A stretch of 64,000 nucleotides of DNA from Galeruca laticollis (GCA_963921935.1 OY998178.1:50522951-50586950); one strand, 5' to 3'; shown: positions 1 to 12,314, counted from the first letter of the stretch. Notes: a model not told the origin generated them from the sequence alone. Program-made: numbers and translations.

Positions 1-594
1 AGTCCACAAATTTATTTTATAAAATATAAATTACCCCAATAATATATCGACGAGCACAATGACCTAGATGTCGATGCTCAAACACAAAAAAAAATAGAAA
101 CCTCAATAACTCAAATTATTTAACGTCTCCCTTGGTCTTTATCTTATCGAGGTTCTACTGTATATATTTGTAAATTTTTGATAAATTATTTTGTTTATAT
201 AATGTAATAAATGCTATTTTAATCGATGATTTTAGTTTATTTCTTATGAGTAATTTTATATTCCCTATTAAATACTAAAACGTACCCTGCATAACAAAAC
301 AATACCTATCGTTTTTTGAAATAGTTTTCTAACAATGTACATTTTTATTAGCCCCCGTACCAAACACTCAATTTATAAATCAACATGCTATGACGGTAGT
401 AATTCGCGCGACCCCTGTATACTCGAGACACGTGCGGTTTTACGATCGTTTTTCGGAAAGCCTTTAACAGAGTTACAGAGCCGACGTCGAGTGAACTTAC
501 TATTCATTTTGTTTATGTACGGTGCTTTCACTGAATGCGTGCAACATTGGCACAGAAATTCAATTTTTATTAAGATGTGTAATGTATCACTTTC
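1..594. other. AT-rich sequence, no gene recognised
   Basis: Nothing here resembles a known family. A short open frame at 335-610 on the plus strand has no motif, membrane segment or family resemblance and is treated as chance. Confidence 0.5.
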
Positions 595-1465
595 CATACT
601 TGTTATATAATATGCTTACACAATTTTATTTTATTTTTTAGGTTGGATGCCTGGACAATATATTTTTTTCTTATTTTGTACCTGTTTTTTCAAATTTACT
701 GTACTACTTTTCAGTAATAGTGAATAAACTATTATAATCCATTATTGCTTTTCTTATTTTAAATGTGCAAAGTGAACAACTAAGAACGGCTGTAGGACAT
801 CTCAGAAAACAATCATGGTACAACTTCAAAAAATACCCTTATGAAAGTGACCCTGAAAAATCGCTGGAAAATATTTTCAGTCTCTAAAATATCCGCTAAG
901 GGTGGAATGAACACTTGAAAACACAATACTGTGATTATCTCCAATAAAAGGCATAATAAAGTGGTCCTTAATATACAATGTTTGAAACCTTGGAGAAATT
1001 ATGAAAAAAATTGACTAGAGACTTTTCGCCATTAATCTTCAAATAATGGGTGGGGGAAGGTTCAAACTTATGAACAAATGTTAATGTTAATGATTTTGGC
1101 GTCATTTTAAAAAGTTTTTTTGTTTAATAAGATTGATAACAAAATTGAATAATTTTGTATCTACTCGTAAATTTCAAATGTAAAATGGAACATTTTTTTA
1201 ATTTTTAAATCTGCTCGTAAATCTTATATCTTGGAATAGTATTAAGATTTAGACTTGCTGTTTTCCCTAAATTCCTATTTTTTTAACCCATTTTCATCAG
1301 AATTTGAAAAACGCCTAATTACATTTAAAATTTGTAAGAAAAATGGGAAAATATTCGACTTTTTGACATAGCGTTGACAAAATTGTTCAATTCTGTTATA
1401 TTTTCCAAGCATATCTTATTAAAGAGGAAAAATCTATTAAATGACACATTTACGTTCAATAAAAA
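595..1465 (+). repeat. Partial copy of a dispersed repeat also found at 31.6-32.5 kb
   Basis: From about 595 the sequence follows the block starting near 31645 with many shared words, first through a ~180-bp non-palindromic segment and then, from about 767, through the left part of the foldback element described at 31827-32830 (GTGAACAACTAAGAACG is shared). The copy fades out near 1465, so the right half of the foldback is missing. Because the flank is shared too, the two places descend from one larger repeat in which the foldback was already inserted. Confidence 0.75.
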
Positions 1466-2384
1466 TGGTGTACGACGCACCTAATAATAAAGTCTATCTA
1501 ATGTTCTCTAGCAGTTCCTCTGAGACTGTTTATGTCTGAATTTTAATGCGCACGGCAACAAAAAGTAAATTAATTTAGTTCATTGGCAACTACGTGTCGC
1601 ACTTGCTTCCATAAAATTCTCATTCCTATCTTGTCCGCGTTGCACGATCAACTTTACAATACAGTCTCAAGCGCGCCGCTTCTTTTATCTAAAAAACGAC
1701 GAAGAAATCAACTGATTTCAACTTAACCAAAATGTTTTTTGGACGTTTTAAGAGCCAACGATATTTTTTAAAGTCGTTGCTGAAAGGACCACACAAGAGT
1801 TCTAAGCACTGATAGATAAAAGTGGATGTAAAGCAGTCATGTACAAACATTCACCGAGAATAAAGTCCGAAAGCCATAAAGAGAACGGTCTAGATCCCGG
1901 CAGACTATCAAAAAAGTTATTTAGCACAGGTATTATTTTTTTTTCTAAATCGTCGGAAGGACCGTCTAGATGATAATAAATGGATTCTCGTTATCTTTTT
2001 ACCGTGTTAACTGTAATGACATTTCCTAAGCATATAAATTACAGTTTGTCACAGTTTAACAAAAACTAAGAAAAATCGAGGCAAAAATAAAAGTAAAGGG
2101 CGGATTATATGCACAAAAAAAACGAAATATGTGCGCATATATATTAATCGATTTTTGAGGAAATATGCACTGGATTCAACCATTATGCAGATAATTAAGG
2201 AAATCTAATATTTTTATGCACAGAAAATTTTGTTAATTCTAATTAACAATTAACAACTAAGCAGAAATATAAGTACACTATTTAATGCAGTCCAAACTTG
2301 ACTACTCGTCGATTCACAAATTAGGGTAAAGTACACTGTCGTTGGCCCCTTAAGGGTTTCACTACCTTATAAACGAGTTTAATA
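1466..2384. other. No gene recognised
   Basis: AT-rich sequence with short open frames only. No transposase, reverse transcriptase or RNA signature was seen on either strand. Confidence 0.5.
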
Positions 2385-3802
2385 CCGGGTGTCCCACGTA
2401 ACTTTTCGGGGTTTTGATCGCTCATTACTCAAACAGTTTTAGGAATAGAAACTAGCGGTTTTCGCCAGTTTTATTGAAATTTATAAAAGTTTTTTTTCTC
2501 ATTGATGGAATATTTTATCGAAATGCCGGTTTGACCGGAAATTAACACTGCGATTTTTAGGGATAGGGCAACTTTGTTATTTTGAATAGAACACCCTGTA
2601 TATTTTTAGTCTAATACAAAGCACAATCTTAAGGCTTTGTAAACATATTTATTTTGTGCTGCTTTCTCGGGAAATTATGTCCTAAAATTTAAGTTTAACA
2701 ACATGGTGCAAGAATTAAAAGAGATTGACCATGCCGTGCGCGTTAATTTTTGCCGCCAAGGTTTAAGATTATTTACAAGAATTAATTACAGAAATCTTGT
2801 TATTATGTCTGACGAGGCTACTTACCACCTAAATGGTCAAGTAAATAGACACATCTGTCGCATTTGGGGTTCAGAGAACCCTCACAGAACTACTGAATAA
2901 GTAAGATATGCACCCAAAGTAACTGTATGGTATGCCATGAGATCTACAAAAATATATAGCCCATTTTTCTTTAGTAAACCTATCGTTACCGCAGTAAATT
3001 ATGAAGATATGCACTTATATGTACTTTTTCCGCAACTTCAGCAAGATAATTCATTACAAACATGTTACTTTCAGCAGGATGGTGCAAGTCCACACTATGC
3101 AATGATCACTAGAGAACTTTTAAATGAAACATTTGGTGAAAGGAGGATTGCAAGAAGAGGTCCAGTGAGGTGGCCACCGCGATCACCTGATTTAACGGTA
3201 CCGGATTTTCTCTCTTGGGGTTACATCAAAGATCGATGTTACAACACACCCCCTACTACCTTGGAAGAATTAAAGACAAACATAATAAATGTGATTGAAA
3301 CTATTCCTAGAGAGATGTTGATAGCTAGTTTTCGAAACTTAATTAAAAGATGGCGAATGTGTGTAAACGTCCGAGGACATCATTTAGAAAATTTGTTGCA
3401 ATAATATTTTTTGTTAAATGTCTTTACGTCCAAAATTGTTAATTTTGTTGACATTTTTAAAAAATTGCCTTTGAAAATGCTTAACGTTGTTTAACTTAAA
3501 TTTTAGGCCATAATTTCCAGAAAAAGTAGCACAAACTATATATGTTTAGAAAGCTCAGAGATTGATACTTGTATTAGACTGAAAATATACAGGGTGTTCT
3601 ATTTAAAATAACAAAGTTGACCTATCCCTAAAAATCTCCGTGATAATTTCCGGTCAAACCGGCATTACGATAAAATATCCCTTCATTTAGAAGAAAACTT
3701 TTATAAATTTCAATAAAACTGGGGAAAACCGCATGTTTCTATTCCTAAAACTGTTCGAGTAATAAGCGATCAAACCCCCGAAAAGTTAAGTGGAACACCC
3801 GG
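2385..3802 (+). mobile_element. Mariner-like element A with ~235-bp TIRs
   Basis: The left arm (about 2385-2620) and right arm (about 3570-3802) are imperfect inverted copies. The left arm starts CCGGGTGTCCCAC and the right ends GTGGAACACCCGG. A TA precedes the left end; the base pair after the right end is AA, so the TA target duplication is damaged. Each arm ends internally in a second boundary-like word (ACACCCTGTATA near 2591-2602 and TATACAGGGTGT near 3587-3598), which makes each arm look like a small element of its own. The arms surround the transposase relic at 2703-3404. Confidence 0.85.
2703..3404 (+). pseudogene. Mariner-like (DD41D spacing) transposase, N-terminally truncated
   Basis: The product would cut and paste DNA with an RNase H-fold DDD catalytic core. 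All three acidic residues are visible: MSDEA, QQDGA and the second Asp of SPDLTVPD. The second and third are separated by 41 residues, the spacing of the DD41D group, and WPPRSPD followed by the WGYIK-type block is typical. The N-terminal helix-turn-helix half is absent, because the frame opens only shortly before the first catalytic block. One in-frame TAA at 2898-2900 breaks the ORF; the frame then continues unchanged to the stop at 3402-3404. It lies between the long TIRs of element A. Close relatives in the window are at 39836-40468, 4808-5888 and 44330-45131, but those are separate lineages. Confidence 0.85.
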
Positions 3803-4154
3803 AACTACTTAAATAAATAAATAAATATTTAAAAGTGCGAGTGATATGTCAAATAAAAGACTTAATATCACATTTTTACTATGTTTTATTGGTAATACTA
3901 GAAAACTTAACAGGATCCTAAAATGTTTATACATATTTAAGTTTTACAAATCTTATAGTTATTTGCCGTCGGTGGTTGGCCGCCCGAATCACAGTTATTG
4001 GCCGCTCTTATTAATAAATTCTAGTTAAACTTTTAATAATACAAAAGTACCTACAGCTATTATTTGTATTATACCTAGTGAATTTACTTGAAGGTTTAAT
4101 AAAAAATAATGAAGAAATACATATTTCCAAACTAAATTCAATCTTAACATACAA
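3803..4154. other. Spacer between two mariner-like elements
   Basis: About 350 bases of AT-rich DNA. No coding or repeat signal beyond short open frames was recognised. Confidence 0.5.
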
Positions 4155-6474
4155 AGTGTCCAGGAACTCTCCTGCCAAACGAAAACTACAATTAATAGAA
4201 GTGATTTTAAGTCGATTTAGCTTGAATTACCTTTATCCTAAAATGCTTCCTAAGGGAGCTACAGCCCTTTGAAGAAGACGTCCTCATATGAGTTTTCTTC
4301 AAATTACTCAAAAATACCGTTACTTAAAATATTCAAACTTGGTATAATCAATAAACAGTTACAAACTAGTCATCTGCTGTAAATAATTTTTTTCCAGATC
4401 CATCACAAGCGTGTCAATTGGGAGGACTAACAGTTATTTTTATTTATTGAAAAAAATTATTTTCAAGTTTTTTATGTATCCGACACCGAATTTGGAAAAT
4501 GCAAGATAATTTTCATAAAAGATGTTTTCTTCTTTCAAATAGATATCATGAACCGTTTTCGAGAAAAATAGATTTAAACTTTTTGTTTCTTACATAAATT
4601 CATGTTGGGTTATAATCTGTAATATCAAGTTGGCTTTGGAAAATCAACAAATTGTACAGATACTGGAAACAAAAGTCGTAAGTATTAAGTTGCTTACATT
4701 GTTTTGGAAATTTTAAATCAATTTTATTTCGCGAGGGTATAAAACAACAATCAACATTAAAAAAACAAAGTTAGAGATAATTACCAACAAAAATAAGAGA
4801 ATTAATTTTACAACAGATACTCTACATAACGACCATTTGTCTCAATACACAAATTTATTTTTTTCTCTAAAGATCGTCTAATTTTTGCAAAAATTCCTGC
4901 AATATTTCTAATTTCATTACAAGCGTTTTGAATTCTTTGCCACATCTGATTACAGGTTTCTATCGGAACAGCATAGACTAATGATTTTAAATAGCCCCAA
5001 ATACAAAAATCATAGGGGTTTAAATCTGGATATCATGGATGCCAATTAACTGGATCACCTCTTCCAATCCATTTATCGCAATAGTTATTGTCGAGATATT
5101 GACGAACCTCTCTACTAAAATGAGCTGGGCAGCCGTCGTGCATGCACCATAAATTATTTCGAATCATCAGGGGAACCTTATCTATTAAATCAGGTACAAC
5201 ATTTTGTAGGAAACTAGCATATTCTTGTCCTGTTAAACGGCTAGGAAGCTCTACGGGTTCCAGAAGCTGATTACCGATTACACATATCCAAACATTTATA
5301 CTAAATCTTTGCTGGTACCTTTTCTCTACTGTTGTATGAGGATTATCACCAATGTAGGCATATTGATGTGCATTATGTGAAATCAAAATTCCGTCTCTGG
5401 TAAACGTAGATTCATCACAAAATAAAATATTGGAGAAGAAATTAGGATCCTGATTTTTTTGTTCCGCAACCAGTTTGAAAAATCTACGCGGGCAGGGAAA
5501 TCACCATCTACATGGCATGAACTTTAAGGAAATGGAAAGGATGAAGGTTTTCTTTCTGAATAATATTTCATATGGAAGACTTGGAAATGCCAGGATACAT
5601 AGCAGCGAGTCTTCTGGTGCTTACCCCAGGATTATTTTCAATTTTAATCAAAATATTGTCTTCGTATTCCATTGTCACATTAGGTCGTCTACCAGTTTCA
5701 GTATTTTTAGGTATTACTGAACCACTATCTCTCCATCTTTGCTGTACGGCTACAAATGTTGCGCAAGCAGGATGCCTTCTGTTTGCAAATTTTTCCGCAT
5801 ATGTTCGATCTGCTGCGCGAACGTTACATTGTACTTCCCCATGAACTAAATGCATATCAGCATATTCTTCATTCGAAAAATAAACCATTTTGATCAAATT
5901 AACTATTCTTTTTACTTTCCACACACAATAACAATAATATCTCTTTAGAATCAAAATAATTTGTCATACTGTCAGATTTTGTTGATTTTTCAAAGCCAAA
6001 TTGATATTACAGATTATAACCCACCATGATTTTATGTAAGAAACAAAAAAATAAATCTATTTTTCTAGAAAACGGTTCATGATATCGATTTGAAAAAAGA
6101 GAACATTATTTATGAAAATTATCTTGAATTTTCCAAATTCGGTGTCGGATACATAGAAAACTTGAAAATAATTTTTTTTTCATAAAAATACCCGTTGGTC
6201 CCCCCAACTGACACGCTTGTGATGGATCAGAAAAAAGTTTATTTACAGCAAACGACTGGTTTGTAACTGTTTATTGATTATACAAAGTTTGAATATTTTA
6301 AGTAACGGTATTTTTGAGTAATTTGAAGAAAACTCATATGAGGACGTTTTCTTCCAAGGGCTGTCGCTCCTTTAGGAAGCATTTTCGGATTGAGGTAATT
6401 TGAGCTAAATCGACTTAAAACCACCCCTAGTAACTGTAGTTTTAGTTTGGCAGTAGAGTTTCTGGACACCCCAT
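4155..6474 (-). mobile_element. Mariner-like element B with ~490-bp TIRs
   Basis: The left arm (about 4155-4650) and right arm (about 5980-6474) are inverted copies along nearly their whole length. They begin at the outer word GTGTCCAG-AACTCT-CTGCCAAAC and share inner landmarks such as CCGACACCGAATTTGG and GAAAACGGTTCATGATAT. TIRs of about half a kilobase are long for this superfamily. The arms enclose a minus-strand transposase relic. A clean TA target duplication is not evident at the outer edges. Confidence 0.85.
4808..5888 (-). pseudogene. Mariner-like (DD41D spacing) transposase with DUF4817-type HTH, frameshifted
   Basis: The start ATG at 5886-5888 opens MVYFSNEEYADMHL, the usual beginning of the DUF4817-like DNA-binding region of these insect transposases, continuing through RTYAEKFANRRHP and RRWRDSG-like blocks. 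The frame stops after KSSI and continues in other frames (HPFHFLKV block near 5510). The catalytic part follows from about 5440: FCDESTFTRDG holds the first Asp, MHDGCPAHFS the second, and YPDLNPYDF the third, 41 residues after the second. An in-frame TGA stands just before YPDLN (about 5030-5032), where relatives have Arg, so a CGA to TGA change is likely. The frame ends with a VEYLL-like tail at TAA (4808-4810). At least two frameshifts and two stops make it dead. Confidence 0.85.
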
Positions 6475-7469
6475 ATATTCTTTGGTGAAATTTACATCAG
6501 AGATCAACTGACACAGCAAATTCCAAGTATTGACCTGCTAGTTGCAGTCTAAAGGACTAGAAATTGCTCTGTGGGGCTGTTTTGGTTGATAGGTTTGAAG
6601 GGTTTACCTGTATAGGCACAAATTTATCATTCAAAAAAACCTTTTCCCAGCTTTAAAGAACATTTTGAGACATGAAAAAAGATAAGCTCTTACACTAGAA
6701 ATACATTTTATACCTCTTCCAGCAATTGTAATATGTACTACTGAAACAAATGTCACGACTGACACATTCATTTTGGTCTGGGTCTAATCCAAGTAAATCT
6801 TCCTCTGGTGTTTGTATCGGATTTGTTCTTAGCACGTCGTGAAAATGTTTACTTTTGCAGGAGAATCCAAAAACAATGATTGTGTAACGTTCCAATTTTT
6901 TTCATCTGATATTGAAAATGTATTTTTCTTAGTTACATTTTCCTTTTTCTCTCGGTTATCATATCTTGAGATTTTTTGTTTTTTTAAATTGTCCTTTTTG
7001 ATATTTATTTTTTTAGCTGCAATTTTTTGTTCGTTCATTATTTTTTTTTTGTCGATTCCGTTCTAATTTTCCACTGTGTCGAAGTTAAGTCAAACGGGTC
7101 ACGTTTTGTTTGTCTTTTTTCTTTTCATTGAGGTGTAAGAGGCCACAGTAAACTATCTTCAATAGTTTGAGAGGAAGTTTCATTAGTGAGTAGTTTATCA
7201 GATATTACTGTTTTGTTTGATAACTGCTGATCGTTAGCAGCCTGTCCAAATGTTGAATTTACCTCCGGTGATTTCTTTTGTTAGAACTATTGGAATATCT
7301 TCTATGTTGATAATTTCGCAATATTCATCAATGTTGGCCACGAACTTACAATCTTCAATAATAGTATCGGCTACATAGAAAGGAGATTCGCTATTATCAC
7401 TTTGTTCCATGAGTTTCGCACCTTTTTCTTCATGTTTTAGTTCAATTTTACTATTCCCTTCACATCTCT
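6475..7469 (-). pseudogene. Unrecognised lysine-rich degraded coding region
   Basis: On the minus strand, pieces of open frame run from about 7460 down to about 6690. An acidic stretch comes first, then a block ending LWPLTPQ, then a Lys/Asn-rich segment (7038-6829) and a segment containing EEDLLGLDPDQNE. The order (acidic part, Ser/Thr patch, basic coiled-coil-like part) recalls the linkers behind pogo/Tigger transposase cores, but no catalytic motif is present and I cannot assign it. Frameshifts join the pieces. It may also be a remnant of a host-like gene. It borders the LINE fragment at 7470. Confidence 0.3.
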
Positions 7470-8373
7470 CTTATTTATTATTCTTCTTTGAGTGCCTCCT
7501 CCTCTCGAAGATCGGCAACAATTTTGGCGAATTCTTCCCTATGTTGGGCCCATTTTAGCAAATTGTTTGAACCCAAGCCTGTCTAATCTCGTATATTCTT
7601 AAACCAGGAGCATTGTCTTCGTCCTGGTCTACATCTACCTTCGATCTTACCCTCTATCATGAGCTGTAGAAATTCATATCTATTGTGTCTCGTTACATGA
7701 CCGAGATATGCAGTTTTCGCATTCGATTCTAAATTTCCAAATTGGTGGTGTGAGCAGTCTAAGGTACTCGAAACAGTCGTCGATACACCCATATTTCGAA
7801 TGCCTCAAGCCTGTTTACGCTTTTAGCGTCCACGCCTCAACCCCTACAGTAGTGTGGAATATATGTAGCACTAACACAAAATTGTATCTAATTTTTATAT
7901 CCAGTGACCTATCGCTTAACAGGCTTCGCATTTTTAAGAAGTTTGCCCTAGCCATTTCAATCCGAGCTCTAATTTCCAAATCAGGATTCAGATCTTCGCC
8001 GATCCAGCTGCCCAGGTATTCAAATTTAGAGACTCTGGTTATCTGTGTCCCGTATACATTTACATGTACTGGTTGATTTGGATTCTGGTTTACCGTCAAT
8101 ATCCTTGTTTTTGCGGTGTTGATTTTTAAGCCTAACAGATCTCCTTCGGCTGATATCTTGTTAAGTAGCCGCTGCAAGCCCTCAGGACTGTCCGCAATTT
8201 TAACTGTGTGGTCGGCATATCTTAGATTATTTATCAGGATCCCGTTCACTTTTATGCTATCCCCTGCGCCTTCAAGTGCGTTTTGAAATACAACTTCGGA
8301 GTACATGTTAAAAAGCATAGTGCTCAGCACACACCCCTGTCTGACTCCACGTTTAATTGGTTTAATTCTTTGA
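7470..8373 (-). pseudogene. RTE-like LINE fragment: reverse transcriptase palm to C-terminus
   Basis: Read on the minus strand from 8373, the frame gives IKRGVRQGC (palm motif), then NLRYADHTVKIADSPEGLQ, GLKIN-AKT, a KFEYLGSWI block and an EAWTLK block. Past a frameshift near 7815 come GHVTRHNRYEFLQLM and RCRPGRRQC, the C-terminal module usual in RTE-type LINEs. The catalytic YADD box reads YADH, so the second catalytic Asp is lost. The fragment is 5'-truncated exactly at the RGVRQGC region, as expected for incomplete target-primed reverse transcription, and its 3' side lies near 7470. It abuts the Sola-like gene on the other strand. Clade assignment is by motif resemblance only. Confidence 0.75.
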
Positions 8374-11300
8374 AAGACAGAGACTATGAGCCTGATTTAA
8401 ATGATTTATTCTCAGACGAAGATTTCAGTGTGCAACAAAATATCGAACAATTATCGGAAAATTTAGAAAACGATGAAGATAACACCAGTACTGACCAGAA
8501 AGGACGTCCAAGGAGACGAAAGAAAAGGAAATATAAAGAACAGGACCGAAACAGTACAGAGAAGAATGGAAACAGTAACCTGCGATATTTTTCAGCGGAA
8601 GTAAAACTAGTAAGACCAAAAGTGTTTATTGATTTCAACTGTTCATGTATCTTGAAGTGCCATGAGAGAATTTCTGTTGAAGAAAGGAAAACGCTATTTG
8701 ATCACTATTGGAATTTAGGTGATTATACTCTTCAAACTGCATTCTTATGTGCATGCGTGAGAGAAGAGAAAGTAAAAAGGAAAACTACATCAGCAATAAA
8801 TCCAAACAAAAGACAGTTTAACAGAGTATACTTTATTAAGTAGAGATTTTTTCATAAAAATCCTACGGATTTCCACTAAACGTATCAATACTGCACTGCT
8901 GAAAGATATGCCATTATCAACACTTGATCGTCGAGGTATAGCTGGCGGCCACAACAAAATGTCAGTGGAGCATAAAACTGCAGTTATGAGTCATATAAAT
9001 AAGTTCCCGAGATATATCTCTATTACTGCCGGGCAAGAAAAGGCAAACAAGAATATTTAGCAGAAGGAACGACACTCACACTGATGTATAATCTTTATAA
9101 ACATGAAAATATGGATACGTTGAGCTTTGCATCGTATATAATAATATTTTTAAGCGAATTCAATTTTGAATTGAAGAAAACAAAAAGAGACACCTGTAAC
9201 AAATGTGACACCTATAAAGCCAAAGTAAAAAGTTTAACTGAAGAAGAAGAGAAAAGAAGACTTACTTTGGAGCACAACATGAATCTAGAAGAAGCAGAGA
9301 AAGCTGGAGATATTGTAATGAATGCTGTCACCAGATATACAACTCTTATGCCTTCTTCTAATGAGTTGTTTATTAACAAAAAAACGCTGTCACCAGTGTA
9401 ATACATTTTCTTTCAACAATACCATTTTACTTTTGTATTTGTAGCCGAGCGTGGAAAGGCAACCCCAGGTCCGGTTTAAGCTGGGAACTCCTGAGCGTAA
9501 AGCGGTTTGATTTCCTTCGCCAGGACAGGATTGTTCTCTCGGTCCGGTCTCGTATCCAATGATAATACACACTATAGGGAAAATTCGGGTGAAGATGATA
9601 AATAAAGTATGGGAAAACCATAAAGTTATATCAAAAAAATATTTTAAATCTTTCACGGTATCTAAATATACATAAATCAGAAGTCCAATATCAACACAAA
9701 TTATTAAATTCCCCCGGTATAGAAATTACCTATATCCATAAATTTTACATTCTAAGTTTTTGCCTGTATAACATATGACTATCAATAAAACAATTATAAT
9801 ATAACCCTCGCCCTGAGATAGAACAAAGAACTTAACCCCTTATAGTTTAGTATTTCAACGTGCGTGAGGGGCGTATGATTTAACCCTTAGTTCGATATTT
9901 CCTGTCTCGAGGTGCAAAAAAAGATTATGTTTATTTACTCTTAAACGCAATACTATAGAAGACTACTGTGGTTGCGTGTCATTGCACTTGATATCAACAA
10001 AAAGTGAAAGTAGAGTCGTAAACTAATTCTGCTGATCTATGAACAATAATTGTTTATCGACACTCCCGTTTCAATGCGTAAGTTTCGAATTGCAAAATTT
10101 GCAGTTCACTGGAAACAAGATAGAAAAAAAATATCATACGCTCCGGCCCTTAGATACTAAGTACAAATTGACCCTGTTTTAACTCTTATTCATATTCTAC
10201 CTACGAGGTGGTAGCGAATTATGTGGCGCAACAAAACAATAATTAAATAAATAGAAACCTAACTCTTGTCAGGCTGGCGGTACCCTGTGAAATCTTATTA
10301 TGTCATCACACACGATGAATTCATATCCTACAGAACGAGCTGTGCCCAAATTGTGAGCCTGGACATTCAATATTTAACTGAAAGCGGCCAACTTGTCCAG
10401 TCCCCGTGAAAGAACAGACAATAAAATAAATATATCGTTATAGCTTCTGCCTATGTAAAACAGTGAATTTATAAATACCATGTTTAGAACCAGCGCAAAA
10501 TAATAAAACGAATAAATGTCTCATCAAAAAATAAAATCTAACTCTCAACTTGTTTAAAAACTTGCGTTGGAAAACTTCCTTTCTACGGCCTTGCTACTGC
10601 CTATCTTCACTATCTTTTTAGCAACCGCGGGTAGTGCCAGTGACCGATATCGAGCTATGCTGCAAATTTAGCGTAGAGGGCGAGTCTTCCAGTTTTGTGT
10701 CACGAAGGGGGACAGTGTTCACCGTCAAGGATAGCTAAGTATCCCTTTCACGCCCTGACACAACGGAGAGAAACTTCTTCCTCTGAAACCGCTAACACCA
10801 AAAAAACTGATGTCCGTTACCGTGACAGGGAAAGGACTTCCCCCTTCGCGTATTCGCCCCGACACTGTCTGTCGCTCTGACTGCTCTGTACTTGGTTCTT
10901 ACTATCCCCCCGAATTAGGTTTGGTTTTTTTTGTTGAATTGCAAAATCCATTTTTTTGTTTTGAAGAGGCCTCAATTTTACGTTATTAACTAGTTGTATA
11001 CAAAACAATTATTTCATTTTGACCTAGCAAAATGTTTTATTTGTTTCAAAGCTGTTATGGTTTTGTATCATTTTTCTAACCAAAATGTGGGTCGCATTCT
11101 ACTTTTAATTCTATTTGAAATAAAATATGTTTTACCGTGTGTTCTGAAAGTTACTAATTTAAATTTTTCTATTTGGTATTCGTATTTATTACAATATAAT
11201 GAACAACGATATTAAGAGGGCAACTGAAAATGAAGATACGGAAACAATAACTTTTGACATGGAAAAAAATCTTCCTCCGCCACATCTAACAACTAACATA

Positions 11301-12147
11301 ATTTTCTACAAAAGGCAATTATGGTTATACAACTGTGGTATTTATGCGGAAAAAGAAGCAAAATCCACTTTTACCGTGTGGCTGGGAGGACAGGCAGGTC
11401 GAGGGTCCCATGAAGTTGGCTCTTGCTTGCGGCTTTATCTTGCAAATAATCGTGTTTCAAAAAATGTTGAAAATCTTATTTATGTAGTGACTCTTGTGGC
11501 GGTCAAAACGGTAATATAAAATTGGTTCTTATGTTAAAATGTGTGCTTGAACACTCCACACATTTGGAACCTATCAGACTACGCTTTTTAGTTTCGGGGC
11601 ACAGTTTCTTGCCGAATGATATTGATTTCGGCGATGTCGAATTTGCCCTTAAGAGGCATTTCAAATTGTTCTCCTCAGAAGATTACATCGAAGTAAAGAA
11701 AACTTGCCGGAAAAAACGTCCCATTACAGTAGTTTCTATGAAAGGTGAAGACTTTGTTGGTACTGAAAAGATTGAAAAGGAGATAGTGAATAGAGAAAGA
11801 AGCCGTGGAAAAGAAAAAACAACTGGTTGAAAATTAAAGAGATTCAGATTTTGAAAGAAAAACCCTACAGTATCTTCACTAAAACAAACTACGAAGAAAT
11901 AAATATTCAAAGGAGAAAAGGTACACAACAAACAATAATATTTTCTAAATATGTAACAACTCTTTGGCCTAACGGAAAGCCCGTATCAGGAGCTAAATTT
12001 AAGGTTATTAAGAAATACCTTCATTAAGTTCCTCTGGCAGACCATCCGTTTTACGTGAACCTTATTGGCGATGATAAAATTGAAGAAGATATAGAAGGGT
12101 ATAATAATACAAATTTAGATTTTGAAGTAGAAGATGAATTTCTTTTT
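8374..12147 (+). pseudogene. Sola-like DDE transposase, split by an insertion
   Basis: The order of blocks matches a transposase family common in insect genomes, which I believe is the Sola superfamily. They are: an acidic N-terminus (SDEDFSVQQ, about 8390), a basic linker, CSCILKCHERISVEERKTL and HYWNLGDYTLQ (about 8640-8740), HINKFPRYIS-HYC (about 8990-9030), a CNKCDTYKAKVK zinc-binding-like block (about 9200), then TFDMEKNLPPPHL (11238-11285), RGSHEVGSCL, SDSCGGQN (about 11490), SGHSFLPNDIDFGDVE (about 11605-11640), TCRKKRP and LWPNGKPVSGAK (about 11960-12000). Likely acidic catalytic residues lie in TFDMEK, SDSCGGQN and GDVE; that assignment is inference. Frameshifts occur near 8845, 9030, 11480 and 11830, and a TAA stands at 12025-12027. 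The ORF is interrupted at 9322 by the insertion described next. Confidence 0.75.
9323..11203. mobile_element. Insertion inside the Sola-like gene with candidate 7-bp target duplication
   Basis: The word TAATGAA stands at 9316-9322 and again at 11197-11203. Removing everything from 9323 to 11203 rejoins the two halves of the Sola-like frame without a shift (codons ATG AAC AAC GAT follow on). The removed segment is 1881 bp including one copy of the repeat. Its interior has no transposase or reverse transcriptase that I recognise; short open frames at 9390-9656, 10695-10880 and 10994-11215 show no motif. No TIR is obvious at its ends. It may be a non-autonomous element or a decayed LTR or retroposed sequence. 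Confidence 0.55.
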
Positions 12148-12314
12148 TATTTTCATCTACGTTTGTTAATTAAGTTCATAAGTCAACAAAAAAAATACAT
12201 ATTATTTCTTTATATAAGCCATTATTCTCAATAACCAGTCTATCACTATTTTCTTATTTAACTCAGAAACATGTTTTTGTTGGTTGGTTCTCTATTGCAT
12301 AACGGGGTCCAATT

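Noticed and set aside
335..610. 91-codon plus-strand frame
   Set aside because: No domain, and an overlapping antisense frame of similar size exists; chance is likely.
8384..8638. Minus-strand frames opposite the Sola-like N-terminus
   Set aside because: Antisense shadows of an acidic/basic-rich coding stretch; the plus strand has the family motifs.
10695..10880. Short plus-strand ORF in a less AT-rich patch
   Set aside because: No motif; lies within the anonymous insertion in the Sola-like gene.
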